In this document: positions 47,998 to 60,500 of the stretch, one piece after another | Position numbering within the stretch: position 1 is the first letter of the stretch | How the letters are laid out: each line of letters starts with the position of its first letter | Source of the DNA: Flammulina velutipes | Lineage: Eukaryota > Basidiomycota > Agaricomycetes > Agaricales > Physalacriaceae | DNA: 64,000 nucleotides | NCBI GenBank assembly: GCA_011800155.1 | Contig: CM022377.1 | Span: 1,736,001-1,800,000 of the forward strand | Reading direction: 5' to 3' | The notes under the pieces: generated by a model | Database searches by the model: none | Seen by the model: the letters and a program-made list of their open reading frames with translations, nothing else | Told to the model about the DNA's origin: nothing | Position numbers and translations under genes: made by a program

Positions 47998-49328
47998 ATG
48001 TCGACGCTCTCCGGTCTCATCCACCCATCTGCTTTGAGCTTCTACTCAAAGTCCTTTTCTTCGCTGTCTGCCCTCGGAAGCAAACACTTCACGATGGCTC
48101 GAGCTTCGACACCTTCCGACTACTTCAGTGGATCGGAATCCGACTCTTTATCATCTTCCGATGACTCCTCCAGCTCTTCCTCTGACTTGGACATGGTTTC
48201 GGGAACCTTGTCCTCGACTGAGGATGGCCGTGCGATGCTCTCCAACATCAAATCGCGTAAGCCTCACCCTTCCACTCGTCATAACCTGTGGAGCTCACTC
48301 TGGCTTTAGTCTCTTTCGTAGACGTGCGCACTCAGGTTATGAGCCAGGTTTTCCCTCGTACGTCCATTCACCGTGATCCTACCCGTTAGCATACTGAACT
48401 TGTACATCCAGAGTTCACCAAACTGGTATCTGGTTGTCGATTGGCTTCCATGAACCCCACTCGCCGTAGAGTACGCACCAAGAAGCAAGCCCACCAGGCA
48501 GCTCTCAAGATCGGTCGCATGCGCGTCTCTAAGCACTCTCGTCGTCCCAACGTCGCCTCGACCTTCAAGCACCGCCTCTACAAGGTCGTCCCTGCTCAAC
48601 CAACTACTGCTTCGGTGGAGGTCCTGGATGATCCTCATACCCTCCCCGCCTCCTCACCCAGCGCCAAGGCCCGTACGATCCCAACCTTTGAGGACTACGA
48701 CTCTGGAAACGACACGTCTCGCGAAGGGTCCCCAGAGCCTTCATCTCGGACAGACTTCACCAACATGATGAACGGCACCAACGCCGCTGCCACGTCCAGC
48801 GAGAAGCTATCGCCAAAGGTTACTCGTTCCACTCGTCGTGCTCATTGTAAGTTTTTTCATTGGCCACAATACACACGTACTTACCTAGTCCCAGTTGTGA
48901 GCGCCACCTCTGGGTCCGACGTCTCAGAAGGCGATGAGCCTCTCTTCGGTGTTTCCCGCACGCTCTCCGTCATTGTACCATCCACTTCTTCCTCCGCCCT
49001 TGGCAAACGCTCTCGCTCCAGGTCTATCACAGATGACGCTGACGAGGGAGACGATGAATTGTCTGCATCTGAGCGGCCCTCTATTCGGCGCAAAATCTCT
49101 GCTTATCGGGGTGTTCCTGGTCGTTCTCCTAGCCCACCTCCGTCGCCTGCTCTTGTCACGCCGCCTAATAGTCCTGCTGGTGCGTTCAGTCTTTCGTACC
49201 TCACCATCATCATTGACTAACTATCTATTTGGTCGACAGTTGGCCCGATTCATATTGTTGAGGTGCTCCCGTTGTCATTCTATGACTCCGAGGCTTATTC
49301 TGAGTCTGTGGGAAGCCAATTCTATTAG
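47998..49328 (+). CDS. Ser-rich basic/acidic low-complexity protein, unknown function
   Basis: I do not recognise this gene. The model joins five exons: 47998 to about 48257, a short exon with SFVDVRTQVMSQVFP, a long exon from about 48415 with FTKLVSGCRLASMNPTRRRV, an exon starting FPVVSATSGSDVSEGDEP, and a last exon VGPIHIVEVLPLSFYD ending at 49326-49328. The four introns are 40-60 nt and keep frame. The protein has a Ser/Asp-rich N-terminus, a strongly basic segment (RRRVRTKKQAHQAALKIGRM), then a long Ser/Pro-rich tail with SRSRSITDDADEGDDELSAS and PGRSPSPPPSPALVTPP. No signal peptide or membrane helix is visible. The composition fits a nuclear or phosphorylated disordered protein, but that is inference. 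Confidence 0.6.
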
Positions 49329-49615
49329 GCGTGTTTTTTGTATCTCTCAAATTTCTTTAATTTCTCCGTCTCGGTTCATATACTAATTAGATTCAGGACT
49401 CTGTATTTGAGATGTCTCCGAAAGTCGCTACCTGCTCGTTGTATCTTCCCAAAGTCGCTAGTGCTCATTGTAATGAATGTTATTATTATACGGAGAGCCG
49501 CAGTGCCTCTGTTTTCTGGCTTTCTATCGAGTGAACAACTGCCTTCGAAGTTCGATCTGAGGTTTGATTCCTGACTTCTAAGGTGAACACTACAAGTAAA
49601 TATGACTAAGTTAAG

Positions 49616-50452
49616 CTAAGTACCGATCCACCATTTCACAGGACGCGATTTTCCTTCAACCGTTCTGAAATCTGCCCGAGCGATGAATGGGGTGGCCGTT
49701 AGTAGAAGGGGCATCCATTCTTTGTCGGTTTCCCACATATTGGAGGGGAGGTCCGTAATGTCAAACCACTCCGGCCTCATCTCCTCAGTCCTTAATTCGT
49801 GCCGTTAAGGTCTGGTCAATAAAAAATATGTGAAACTCACTCCGTGATCGAACCGGTAAATTCTGTGGCGCGATAGATATCGATATGGAATGCCCATTCA
49901 ACAGTATCGGTAGTGAAAAGCAGTACACCTGCATGCTCAAGGGGCGAAGTTATTCCTGCCTCTTCCTGTGGGAAGGGTTGACTTTGAGATTAGCATTGGC
50001 GACGGAGAGGTTACCTCTAGTTCGCGGATAGCGGCCTGTTGAACGGTTTCTCCTGGTTCAACTTTACCTCCTAATTGGTGATATTAGGAAAGAGCAAGCG
50101 ATAGGAATATCAGATAGTAGCGTTACCGAATCCATTGTAACTAGAGATTGTCAACGGCTGCAGGACTGATAACGAAAAGAACGACGTACAAACCTTCACC
50201 GATTCCGCGTTTCTTATAGCCAAGAAGGACCTAGACACAACATCGTTATCTGCTGTGCGTATGGGCCGTGACTGGGAACATCGACGCGTCGTAGAATGAC
50301 AGTATTACAAGCCATACCTTTCCATCCTTGACAATATAAGCATTGGTATACAATCGCGTTTGCGTTATTTCAGCCCAAATCTCTTCATTCCCATAGGATA
50401 TTTTCTCCGTAAATTGGCCTTTGAGGCCCGGGGGTAGCAGTTGTAGGTCCAT
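49616..50452 (-). CDS. MTH1/NUDT1-like Nudix hydrolase (8-oxo-dGTPase type)
   Basis: The Nudix box is complete across two introns: GGKVEPGETVQQAAI, then RELEEEAGIT (pattern GX5EX7REUXEEXGU). The start MDLQLLPPGLKGQFTEKISY lies at 50452. After an intron comes VLLGYKKRGIGEGV, then YNGFGGKVEPG, which in this arrangement is typical of the MTH1/NUDT1 branch. That enzyme sanitises oxidised purine nucleotides such as 8-oxo-dGTP. Later FHIDIYRATEFTGSITE and MRPEWFDITDLPSNMWETDK match the family's substrate-pocket region. About six short introns are present. The stop is at 49616-49618. It is divergent from the BUR1-like kinase, with only 129 bases between the start codons. Confidence 0.85.
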
Positions 50453-50581
50453 GTTGACAGTCCGAGTCAAAGGGGATGTTTGGCTCTGTTGATCTGGATA
50501 TATTTGAGACGAGAGCACAGCCACCAGCTAAATTCTTACCATTGCGCACCGTCGTCGTGGTCGTCGTCCTCGCTGTCGGCC
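50453..50581. promoter_or_regulatory. Compact bidirectional promoter between the Nudix and BUR1-like genes
   Basis: Only 129 bases separate the two start codons, so both promoters and both 5' leaders overlap. A TATA-like gatatatttg occurs near 50492-50501. Confidence 0.55.
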
Positions 50582-53540
50582 ATGTCCTCGTCGTTGGTAC
50601 TTGGCAAAAGGCCTGCCCCGACATCGCCAAACGATGCACGACCGTCCAAGAGACGTGGACAATCACCAGAAGAGGGCGAAGTTGACGACTCTCGCCAGCA
50701 TGCTGCAACGTCCAAGGCGACTGAATCCGACGCAGTAGATGGAACGAAGAAAGCTGGCGTTAAATTTCCATTCAAGAAGAAGCTTGCAGCGTCCACTATC
50801 GGACCTACATCCATCCTGAATCCCCTGGGGTCGGCCAAGGACAAAGTGCAGACTTCTGAACGTGGGTCGAGTCCAAAGGCGTCCGTGGACGCAGAGGATG
50901 GCCGTGGACGCGGTGTGGATGCAGGCTCATCACAGTCGGACAAGATAAACAGGCATAGAAGCAGCAGGACCAAAGGAGACCACTGGGAGCCATCTCTCGA
51001 CAACTCGACCTACCCGCATAGACGTCGTGATTCTCCCTCAGGAAGCGAAGACGGCCGTCACGAACGCGACAGGAAGTCGTTTGCTGGGCGCGAACGCAGC
51101 CGAGAGAGAGAACGGCCCCCCTACGATTCTCGCGATGCTGATAGACCTTATAAGCGCCTTGGGTATGATGACCGTGGTCGAGGTCACCGTCAATCCGACA
51201 ATTATCGTCCAGACAACTATTGGTCCAATGAACGCTACGACAGCCGTGAGCGCCACGCCCCGCGCGAATACTATTCTGACCGGAACCGCCATGATTATCG
51301 CGGCAGCCGATACGACGACCGCGACCGTCACCGTCCATATAGCTATCGTCCATCTTCACCAGGTCGCGCACGCCCACGTTCCCCTCCAAATCAAACCACA
51401 CACATTCCCATCTCGCCCCCTCCTCCTCGGCCGAGAAGTCCACCTCCTCGACGAAACTCTAGAGAGCGTAGTACCCCAGTCTTGCCTGTAGAACCTTCTG
51501 AGCCACCACCAAAAAATCCCACGCCACCTCCGCCACCTCACTCTCCACCGAAGAATCTACCCCCTCCGCCGCCTCCCCCAGAGGAAAAAATCAAGGAGCC
51601 TCCACGTCCCCTTCTTTTACGACCTGGGGCTCCAAATCAAGGCCATGCTCCTCCGTCCATTTCTTTGCCTAAACCTGTACCCAATCTTCCACCCAAGCCT
51701 CTTGTGAACGTGTTCGAACAGCAGCATAAACCGGCACCGCCAACGGCACCCGCTTCTAAAATCAAACCGAAACGGACTCTTGCTCCGCGGCGGACTAGGA
51801 AGCAAGAGGAAAACGCATTCGGACATGTCTTCAGTGGCTGTGGAGACCCCGATGACTACGATATCACCACCAAGCTCGGCGAAGGCACTTTTGGGTAACT
51901 CTTTTTCTTTCGGTGTTTGTTCTTGCCCGCTGACCCGTCGTCCAGTGAGGTCCATAAAGCAATTCACAAACCTACTCAACGGATGGTGGCGCTCAAACGT
52001 ATCTTGATGCACAATGAAAAGGAAGGGATGCCGGTTACTGCGTTGCGCGAGATCAAGATCTTGAAGGCGCTGAAGCATCCCAACATCATCCAGCTCCTGG
52101 ACATGCTAGTGGTCCGAAGTTGTAACCTTTCTGGCTGAATGTGTTTTTCTGTACTCATGCCCTCTCAGGTAACGACAAGGATCCATTGACGGTCACTATG
52201 GTCTTCCCCTACATGGATCATGACCTGGCGGGTCTTTTGGACAACGATCGTGTCAAGCTGCAGCCCAGTCAAATCAAGCTGTACATGAAGCAGCTTCTGG
52301 AGGGTACGGAGTACATGCATCGTGTATGTTTGCTTTATTGCGTTCATGGTTCCCCTTTTTGAGATTCTTAGAATCACATCCTTCATCGAGACATGAAGGC
52401 GGCCAACTTGCTAATCTCCAACGATGGCAATCTTCGCATTGCCGATTTTGGTCTCGCAAGGGCGTTCGATTCCAAGCCTGACTTCAAAGGCCGCGAGCGA
52501 AAGTATACGAACTGTGTTGTGACGCGCTGGTATCGACCTCCTGAATTGTTGTTGGGTGCGAGACAATATGGCGGTGAGGTGGACATATGGGGTATTGGGT
52601 ACGTCCTCCGGTCTACCATTGGTCATCAGCTCAGATCTGACGCGCCTAGGTGTGTCTTGGGCGAAATGTTCACTCGTCGGCCAATCTTGCCTGGGTCATC
52701 GGATGTCGATCAGCTTGAAAGAATTTGGCACCTGTGTGGAACACCTTCCCAACATTCTTGGCCAAATTATGACCATCTTCCTGGCTGTGAGGGTCTTGCT
52801 CAAATCGTACCTGGCTTGCATAGCAGAATTGCAACTCAATTCAACACGTGAGTGGTGCAATTATGTCTCCCACTCATACTTATCCATATCCAGCCTCGAC
52901 AGTCTCGATAGCGTGACGATCGACTTGTTGGAACAATTGCTCACACTGAATCCAGTGCATCGCATTACGGCTGCCAAAGCACTAGACCATGACTACTTTT
53001 GGACTGACCCACTACCTGCCGATCCTAAATCGTGAGACCAAGATGCTCATTGTCGGATGAGACTTACTTTCTCTTTCCAGATTAATCGCATATGAAGCGT
53101 CGCACGAGCTTGATAAACGTGGTCAACGTATGCCCTATCAAGCGCCGCAACATCATCAACCGCGTCCACCTCAGCATGGCCCACCAAATGGTCGTGTCTG
53201 GGGCGCTCCACCTCCAGGCGTTCCCAACGGTCCTGCCGCGCAAAGAGGGCCTCCTCAACACTTCCCCGGCAACAATAATCCCCATCACAACCCAGGCTAC
53301 CCCCAGAACGTTCGCTACCCAAATCATAACCATAACCATAATCAAGGTCACAATAGGATGCACCCACCACTGCCAGTCGGTCCTCGGAATGGGCAGACGG
53401 GCCCTCGTAATAGTCTTCCGTTGAACCCGAATCTCCCTAATCGTCCTCCCAGTGGACCTGCGTTCCGTGGAGGAGGTGGGGGCGGGTCTCGTGGTGGGGG
53501 ACAAGGTGGAAAGGCGTTGCCTTACGGTCCAGCGAATTGA
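50582..53540 (+). CDS. bur1: BUR1/CDK9-type cyclin-dependent kinase with long N- and C-terminal extensions
   Basis: Kinases of this type phosphorylate RNA polymerase II and Spt5 and promote elongation. The first ~400 residues are disordered: an RS/RD-rich stretch, then a long Pro-rich stretch (for example [20 protein letters not shown]). The kinase begins [18 protein letters not shown]. It has VALKRI, the PITALRE-like [20 protein letters not shown], the catalytic loop [27 protein letters not shown], and the T-loop [20 protein letters not shown]. The ATG at 50582 is preferred over 50480 because the latter would put most of the spacer in the protein. The C-terminal tail is rich in Pro, Asn-His repeats and Gly. 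BUR1/CDK9 is preferred from the [10 protein letters not shown] and [12 protein letters not shown] context; a CTK1/CDK12-type assignment is the alternative. Confidence 0.82.
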
Positions 53541-53885
53541 AATATCTGACCATGTGCCAGACTAAGTACTCATACCTACACCCATATGCTTACTGTACTC
53601 ATGCCAAAGCTTCATCTGTAATTGACACGCTGCAATCACTATCACATTTTGTTACATATATAGTTCGTGTGTTCGGCGTTAGATCCCCACTCAAAATAAG
53701 CTACTTCGTAGTGTGGCGTACATTGATTCGGTTCGGCATTTAGCGTAACGCTCTGGTTCAGAATATTGAATATATTTGGGGATAAAGATTATAGGAATCG
53801 CGTCTATGTAGATAAATAAGCCTATACCAATAAGATATCAAAGCGCCACAGGGCGCGTCTGGCATTTGAATTATGCGGGAGGTAT
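53541..53885. other. Intergenic region after BUR1-like gene
   Basis: 345 bases between convergent genes, AT-rich, with nothing recognised. Confidence 0.45.
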
Positions 53886-54378
53886 TTAACGTCCGGATGC
53901 GGCGTTGTTAGCAGCGCAGGCGTCACAGAGGCGGTTAAGCCTGGGACCTAGAAACAATTATTTCCTCGATGAATGCGATAACGGTATACGCACTGTACTG
54001 CTCGGGAAACCCACGGCTAGGGTGGGTAGTCAGCATTGGAGGATCTTGTATGATATGTAGAAAAAACGAACTATTGGGTACAAGTCTGTTGACACTTAGG
54101 TGGCTTGCATGCCGCCGGATGGAACGGACTGAACTTGCACTTGGAGTTTTCGCAGTATATCTAAACCTAGTGTTTAATAGAGCAATTGTTAGAGGCGTCG
54201 ACGATGTCACCATTTCGTCGGGCTATGCGAGGTAATTTAATCGGTCGCTGAACAAAGAATAGCGGGAGGGCGCACCAATGTCTCTCCATGGCCGCACCTG
54301 TAGACGTTGCGAACTCTAATGGCGAGTGAATAAAAATCAAAGAGAGCGATACTAAACATACTGGCGTAATCGGCACAT
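53886..54378 (-). CDS. Small Cys-rich protein (about 77 aa) with a 12-nt microexon
   Basis: Six exons are inferred on the minus strand: 54378-54362, 54315-54276, 54222-54211 (12 nt), 54160 to about 54082, 54016-53994 and 53947-53886. The product reads MCRLRQVRNVYRCGHGETL, PDEM, then IYCENSKCKFSPFHPAACK, PPKCQQTCRGFPEQYSPRL, NRLCDACAANNAASGR. I recognise this layout (GHxxTLPDE..CE...CKFS.. CPxC) from small uncharacterised proteins widely found in basidiomycetes. The paired cysteines and a His suggest a zinc-binding module. No signal peptide is present. Introns are ~45-55 nt with good sites. The exception is the fourth donor: the GT at 54081-54080 is one base off the phase needed, so a splice or indel defect is possible there. 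No frame of 60 codons contains it, so simple ORF scans miss it. Confidence 0.65.
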
Positions 54379-55088
54379 CGGAAGAGAAGAGATAATAAGG
54401 TGTACGGTTTGAGAGTCGGAGATGCTTGGATTGCTTGGATTGAAGCAAGCGTCGATGTTGCTTTCTTGGTTCGTGGATCACTGTGTTATATACTGCCCTA
54501 GCGATAAAACACTAAAATTCTCTTACGCCGACGTTGGCTCCTGCGAGGCCATGCTATGCGGATTTCCCTCTTTTCGCAGGCACGTCGGCTGAAGCTGAGA
54601 AGAGGCGCCACCTCGTTAGAGGATTCAAACGTATATTCGGACTACCGTCAGTACTGCGGTAAGATGCCGACGCGTAATGCAGAGACACTAGAAATTGCCA
54701 TGACTGCAGAGAGATAGTAGAATAGATCACTAGATCGAGACACAGGCGAAAATGGACAGCCAGGGACAGCCGCAAGTCGACATAGCTTCAGGGAGGACAT
54801 GAACTTTTTTGCCATAGATCCCCGGAGAGCAAATAGTAAAAAGCAGATTTGAGTTGGTCGCGAGTCTTGATAGAGGTGATGATATGACATGAGATGAGCT
54901 AAGAGCCCGGACCAGTCGTTTCACTGTTTAGTTACGCATCGGCTTGCGATTTGTTTAGAGAATGGGATGACGAAGAGTGACACCTACGGTAAACTTGTCA
55001 ATATATGTCCGCGTCCAACCGTTGGCCGTCCACGTGGCGCGGGAGCAAAAGTTTTTGATCACTCTCAACTTGGAAAGAGGTTCTCATC
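54379..55088. other. Intergenic region
   Basis: 710 bases between divergent genes. Short frames on both strands lack family resemblance. The sequence should hold the promoters of both small genes. Confidence 0.45.
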
Positions 55089-55630
55089 ATGAAACCTGCT
55101 CCCACTCCCGTTCGTCCTCCCGCCAAAGGAAAGGGAAAACAAGTGAAACGATTCTTGGATAATGAGGTGATTTATCACTGCCAATATCTACATCTAGCTT
55201 GACAAGGGCTGACTGGGTTGCAGGGAGCTTTGGCACTAGTGTCGCAAATTGTGGATGGTCAAGAGGCTAAAAGGACTAGTAAATCTGATAGAACACATCA
55301 ACCAGCACAGGTATGTTGAGGCCTTGCTGCAGCTCGATGAACAGTATGATATCTCCATCTCAGCCACCGCCTGCAACAAAGAAGCCCTCCGTAGCCAAAC
55401 TACGTCTGGTAATTCTGTTCCGCCCCGCCCAACTCGCCCATTATTGATTTCATCTACAGAAACAGAAAAAGGTTGAATTAGCTGAACAGCTCGCTATTGT
55501 CAAGAAGACCAGGAATCAGCAGAAAAAGAAAAGAGAGCGAGAATCGCAGAAACCTACTTCAACGTCGGCGGGGAAGAGTGGCGTATCCTCGAGCTCAAAG
55601 CCGAACCAGAAACGCGTTTCATTTGCCTAA
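55089..55630 (+). CDS. Small Lys-rich protein of unknown function
   Basis: The start MKPAPTPVRPPAKGKGKQVK is followed by RFLDNEGALALVSQIVDG across an intron after GAG. The last exon (from about 55460) gives KQKKVELAEQLAIVKKTRNQ and ends SSKPNQKRVSFA at 55628-55630. The middle is uncertain. To keep the last two exons in frame (PSQPPPATKKPSVAKLRL before KQKKVE), an intron probably runs from gtcaagagg to aaccagcacag, about 53 nt. The protein of roughly 120-150 residues is basic, with a predicted C-terminal charged helix. I do not recognise the family. The composition suggests a nuclear or nucleolar location, which is inference. Confidence 0.5.
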
Positions 55631-57545
55631 TCGTTCAATCTGTCTAGATCGTTGAGCATACTCTATGCTTATATTCGACAGGCTTGTTGATGGTCAGTGT
55701 GCACTGCTATCCATCGTCTTCTATCTGATTTCATAGTTAAGGTCATGATGTTAAGATGCGGAAGAAACACTTTCGGATCCGGACTCATGAGCGAAAGATA
55801 GGTTAGATCAAGACACAACGCCCGATGCTATGAATGCAGTTGCGTAGATGCCCCGGAGGTACCTAACCACTACCAAGAATCTCGGGGGGGGTTGATAACT
55901 ACTTCATTTGACGTGACTTGGCGGGGCACCATTTCCTAGCGAACTATGGATCGACGGTTATGCCCTAGCCATTTCTACAGCCGAGTCTTGCCAATCAAAG
56001 TCCTATTGTTTGAACTCACACTGCCTAGTCAATGCTATTCCTCCGTCCGTGGCTTTGATCCGTTAATTGGAGTCTTATCACAATCAGTGAAGGGGTGGGC
56101 GCATCTAATCCCACTGCGTAGCTTTGGTTCACTGACTGTCAATGCTTACGAACGAATTACGGTCCTACCAGACTGCTATACGGAACAACAACTACCTGCC
56201 TCGTTGTGGTCTCGTTAGAATGTTTTCATCAACACATCAGTTGTGCGTCCCCCCGACGATGGATTGGAAGGGTTCAAGTTTCTCTCGACTAGACCCATGG
56301 GGTGCAGCCTCATTTCTCAGGTATTCGTCCGTCACGGAAACGCCCGACCCGGCGCAGAATCACTGCCGTGGATATTTCTAGAGTCAATTGAGGTAAGGGG
56401 ATGGCGTACGAGGCACAGGAAGTAACAGTTTCCCGGTGGGGACAACTGTACTGATCCAATGAAGTCGGTACTTAGAATGATATCAAAATAGTCCAAGCAC
56501 TAGGGATAGAAAGAAAAGAGCGGGTTGTCAAATATGACGTTGATGTCACTGCTTATAGTGGTTCAGCGATCCGAGTACTATGGTTTATGTACGGGCACGG
56601 TGGTTCCGTGATACCTCGAGGTAGTAGGTATAGAATTGCGGAGAGCTCAATCATTTACTTGGTAGAAAGCTACAGCCGTTCCGCTATGATGCGCATGAAA
56701 ATTCGAATGCGGCAGCTGGAGCCAGGCATGTATCGGTATCGCGTGTGCGCCACACTGTTGCACCTGAACGATCTGATCAGAAGACAAATACGAGCATCAT
56801 ATGGTATATTAGATAGAACGCCTATTAGGAAATACGGCTATACGTCTGAAGTATTAACGTGAGTGTGTTTGTATAGAACACACAATTACGCCATGGCGAA
56901 TCCTTCAAACTCAGGAAATCTCCCGTAAGTATATAAAACATGAAACGTATACACCCACGGTCTACAAGTATGAGTATTAGTATTATATGACGGTGCTTTG
57001 GTTCTAATTCCGTGTTTTGAGTCATCCCGAATTCACTGTACAATTTAAATTCAACCATCTCTACGATAATTTCAAAGGCTCGCACTCTCTGGTTTTTGAA
57101 ATATATATATCTCGGGGAATGTGTACCTCACCTTCATCTGCAGGGTGAGTTCCTATGTTGGATAACAATATTCTCCACAACATCCGTTGAAACTTGACGG
57201 AAATGGCCATGGGCCACAAAATGGTTGATTACTTGAATCCCAGAGGGCACTACGCGATCTCAATAAAAATATCTATCTGACATGTGGACTTACGCAATAT
57301 CAAGGAGGATATGACGTGGCGTAATGGCGTCTGCAAGTTCCATGCATCAAAGGTTTCCCCCCAAGCGTGTACAAACCCATGGAAATACCCATCTATGTAA
57401 CATGACAGAGACTGGCAACTCTAGCCCATGTCCGTGTCTATGTAACATGCGGCCGCTTCACAATTAATGGATCACCGTCAAACGAAAGGGGAGGCGAGTT
57501 TTATTAGTTATTATGATGAACATATAATAGGTTTAGGAGGAACGA
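55631..57545. other. Gene-poor interval
   Basis: About 1.9 kb with only short frames. A 12-base direct repeat, ctatgtaacatg, occurs twice near 57393 and 57440. Nothing else was recognised. Confidence 0.45.
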
Positions 57546-60500
57546 TCAAGTAGTGGCCTCGTCTTGTCTCAACTTATCCTCACACCTCTCACAAACATGC
57601 TTTGACTCCTCTCTTCTGAACGTCCAACATCGTGGACATTTGAGTCTGCTGGATGGTCGCACTCGAAGGCCAATCGCCTCTTCAGAATCTACCAATCACC
57701 GAATCAGTATCTACCTACTACTCATAAAACAAAAAACCACTCACTCTCGATATCGACGGACCCAGAATACACCCATGCGGGTGAAGTTGTACCCATAGAG
57801 CCTTCGTCCGTTACGGACACGTCGGAGACGATGAATAATTTCTGCAGGAACGACTCTTTAAAAGAGAGGTGTGAGCTCAAGAAAAGGGCCGAAAGAGACA
57901 TCACTTACGTTCTGCAACAAGAGTATCCACTAGGTCCATGATGCCTTCATCAATAGAAGAAGGAAGTATGATATCAACTTCCGCCTCTAACGAACTCTTC
58001 AACTCCCTGTGGGTGAATGGACGTCAGTGGGGCACCAGAGCCGACGCGCGGACGAACGTACTTATTCCCTCGTGCTTTTTCGAGGAGACCGAGAACGCCT
58101 GAGCGTATACGCAACAGCTCGTCCATATGCACAGAATCCTTCTCGATTTTCTGGGTCAGAGCCTCGCCCAGCGGCTCCCGGGGCAAGTCCAAAAACACCG
58201 AGCCGTCGCTCGATGGATACATGGACTGGTATACTTCCTGAGCGAGATGGGGAAGAATTGGAGCAGCCACTCTGATCATCGTTTTCAGGACCTAGATACC
58301 CGTGAGTACGAAAAAGGATGGTTATAAGAACAGGGATGATACTGACGTGTTTCATGACCGCCACCGTGGCTCGCCGACCACGATCATCCAATGCGTTAGC
58401 GTACAGGGAATCTTTGTTAATGTCCAGATACAACGACGATAAAGAGATGTTGGCGAAGTTGACGAGATTGATGACCACTGACAAAAGATAGGTGTCAGGC
58501 GGTGATAACAGAAACACTAATCATACCTCTCGGGAAATTAAACGCATGATAGTCCTCAAAGGCACTGCGTTCTAAAAGAACCGCTTGATGAAGAAGATAT
58601 CGGTCTGCCTGAAACTCCGTGTTAGCAGCGCTTTCCTAGGCATGGAATTTGCACTTGCCATGTCCATGTCATTGTAAAGCTCCTTCAGCTCTGCTCCACT
58701 GGATACTGCAGATGGCGGAGAAAAGTCGCCTATCGTGCCGAGCATGAACCTCGCAGAGTTTCGAACCTTCCTCAACGACTCCGCCGTCTGAGCGAGAACC
58801 TTTGGCCCAACAGACACATCACGCCAATACTCCACCGAGGCGACCCAAAGCCGTAGAACGTCTGCTCCGTAAGCTGATTCCTTTTTGAGATTCTGAAATA
58901 TCATCAGTGCCCCATGCATTCACCCAGAGCATTAAAAACGCACAGCTCCACCATGGACTACGGTCAATGGGCTGAGCACATTCCCAAGGCTTTTGCTCAT
59001 TTTCTTCCCCTTCTCATCCAAAACCATTCCATGAGTGACGAGGCGCCCGTACGGAGGCACCTTCTCACCAACACCCACTGATGTCAACAACTGGCTTTGG
59101 AACCAGCCACGATGTTGATCACTCCCTTCCACACAGACATCGGCTCTGAAGGGTTCCCTTGGTTCAAGGAGGCTCCAGGAAGAGCCACTATCGAACCACA
59201 CATCCATCGTGTCAGTGCCTTTACGCCATTGGTCCTTTTCATGAAGAAGATGAGGAGGTAAGAAATCCTCCACTGGTCCATCCCACCAGTGCTGGACGCC
59301 TTTTTCTTGGAGAGTAGAGATAATGTGGCTGAGCGAAGCAGGACTGAGAATGGTGGCATCTGAAGTTTGGTGATGCAATGCCGGTATCGGGACGCCCCAG
59401 GAGCGTTGGCGAGAAATACACCATTCAGAGCGACCTCGAACAAAGGATTCCAGACGGTTACGAGCTAGAATCAAGGCGCGTGGATGAATGTAGACATCGA
59501 CACTGCAGAGAAACAAAACACACATATTTCAGGGAAGAATTCGATTTTCTCAAGCGTTTCCAGTGCATCTTTCTTGATCTGGTCCAAGTTGGCAAACCAC
59601 TGTGATGTGGCACTATGAGAGTTTGTTCAGTCACTGCATAGTCAGCTCGAAGTAAAACTTACGTGACAATGATTGGTTCATTTGTCCTCCAGTCGTAAGG
59701 GTATTTATGCTTGATCCTCTTGATTTTGACGAGCGCGCCTTCCGTCTTCAGCAGCTCTACGATTGCGCGCGAGCCGCCTTCGAGGACTGGTTGCCCAACT
59801 AAGGTTCTTCCGGCAGCATCCCCCACGATTTGACAAACGTCTCCAGAAAACTGACCCAAACTGTCGACATGGCAAAGAATAGAATCTGACTGGATCCCGA
59901 TGCCACGAAATGCGTTATAATCCTCTGCACCATGAGCAGGCGCGCAGTGGACAAGGCCACTACCGGATTCGGATGTAACATGAGATGCATGTATGATAGG
60001 GAGTAGGCCGCCAGTCTGCTTGAATATTGGTTTATACAATGCCCCAACCAGGCTATCACCTGGAAAATAATGAGATTATTCGGGCAAGAAAAAGCCAGTT
60101 ACTTACCTTGAAGTTCACCAATCACATCTACAGGCCCGATGATATCAGACAATGCCTCAAGCCGTGTTTGGGCGACGACCAAAGGTGGACCGTCATGACC
60201 TATGCGCTTAACAACAGAATATGCCATATCTGCATGTACCGCGATACCCTAAGCCGCGTTAGATCGATAAAAGAACTGAGAGAATGACTTACCATGTTTG
60301 CTGTCAACGTCCAGGGAGTGGTCGTCCATACCAAAAGCTGCAGTTTGTCGCCAAATGAATGTGCTAACTGTGGTTTTGATGACAGGTCGGGATCGAAAGT
60401 CACATAGACGGAATGCGAAACGTGATCATCCTTGTAAACTAGCTCTGCCTCTGCAAGCGCAGAACGGGACGACGGAGAGTAATGTACGGGGCGATAGTGT

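Noticed and set aside
50480..50581. In-frame upstream ATG for the BUR1-like kinase
   Set aside because: It would place most of the 129-base divergent spacer in the protein; the ATG at 50582 fits better.
57393..57450. Repeated ctatgtaacatg motif
   Set aside because: Only two short copies, with no array, hairpin or mobile-element context.
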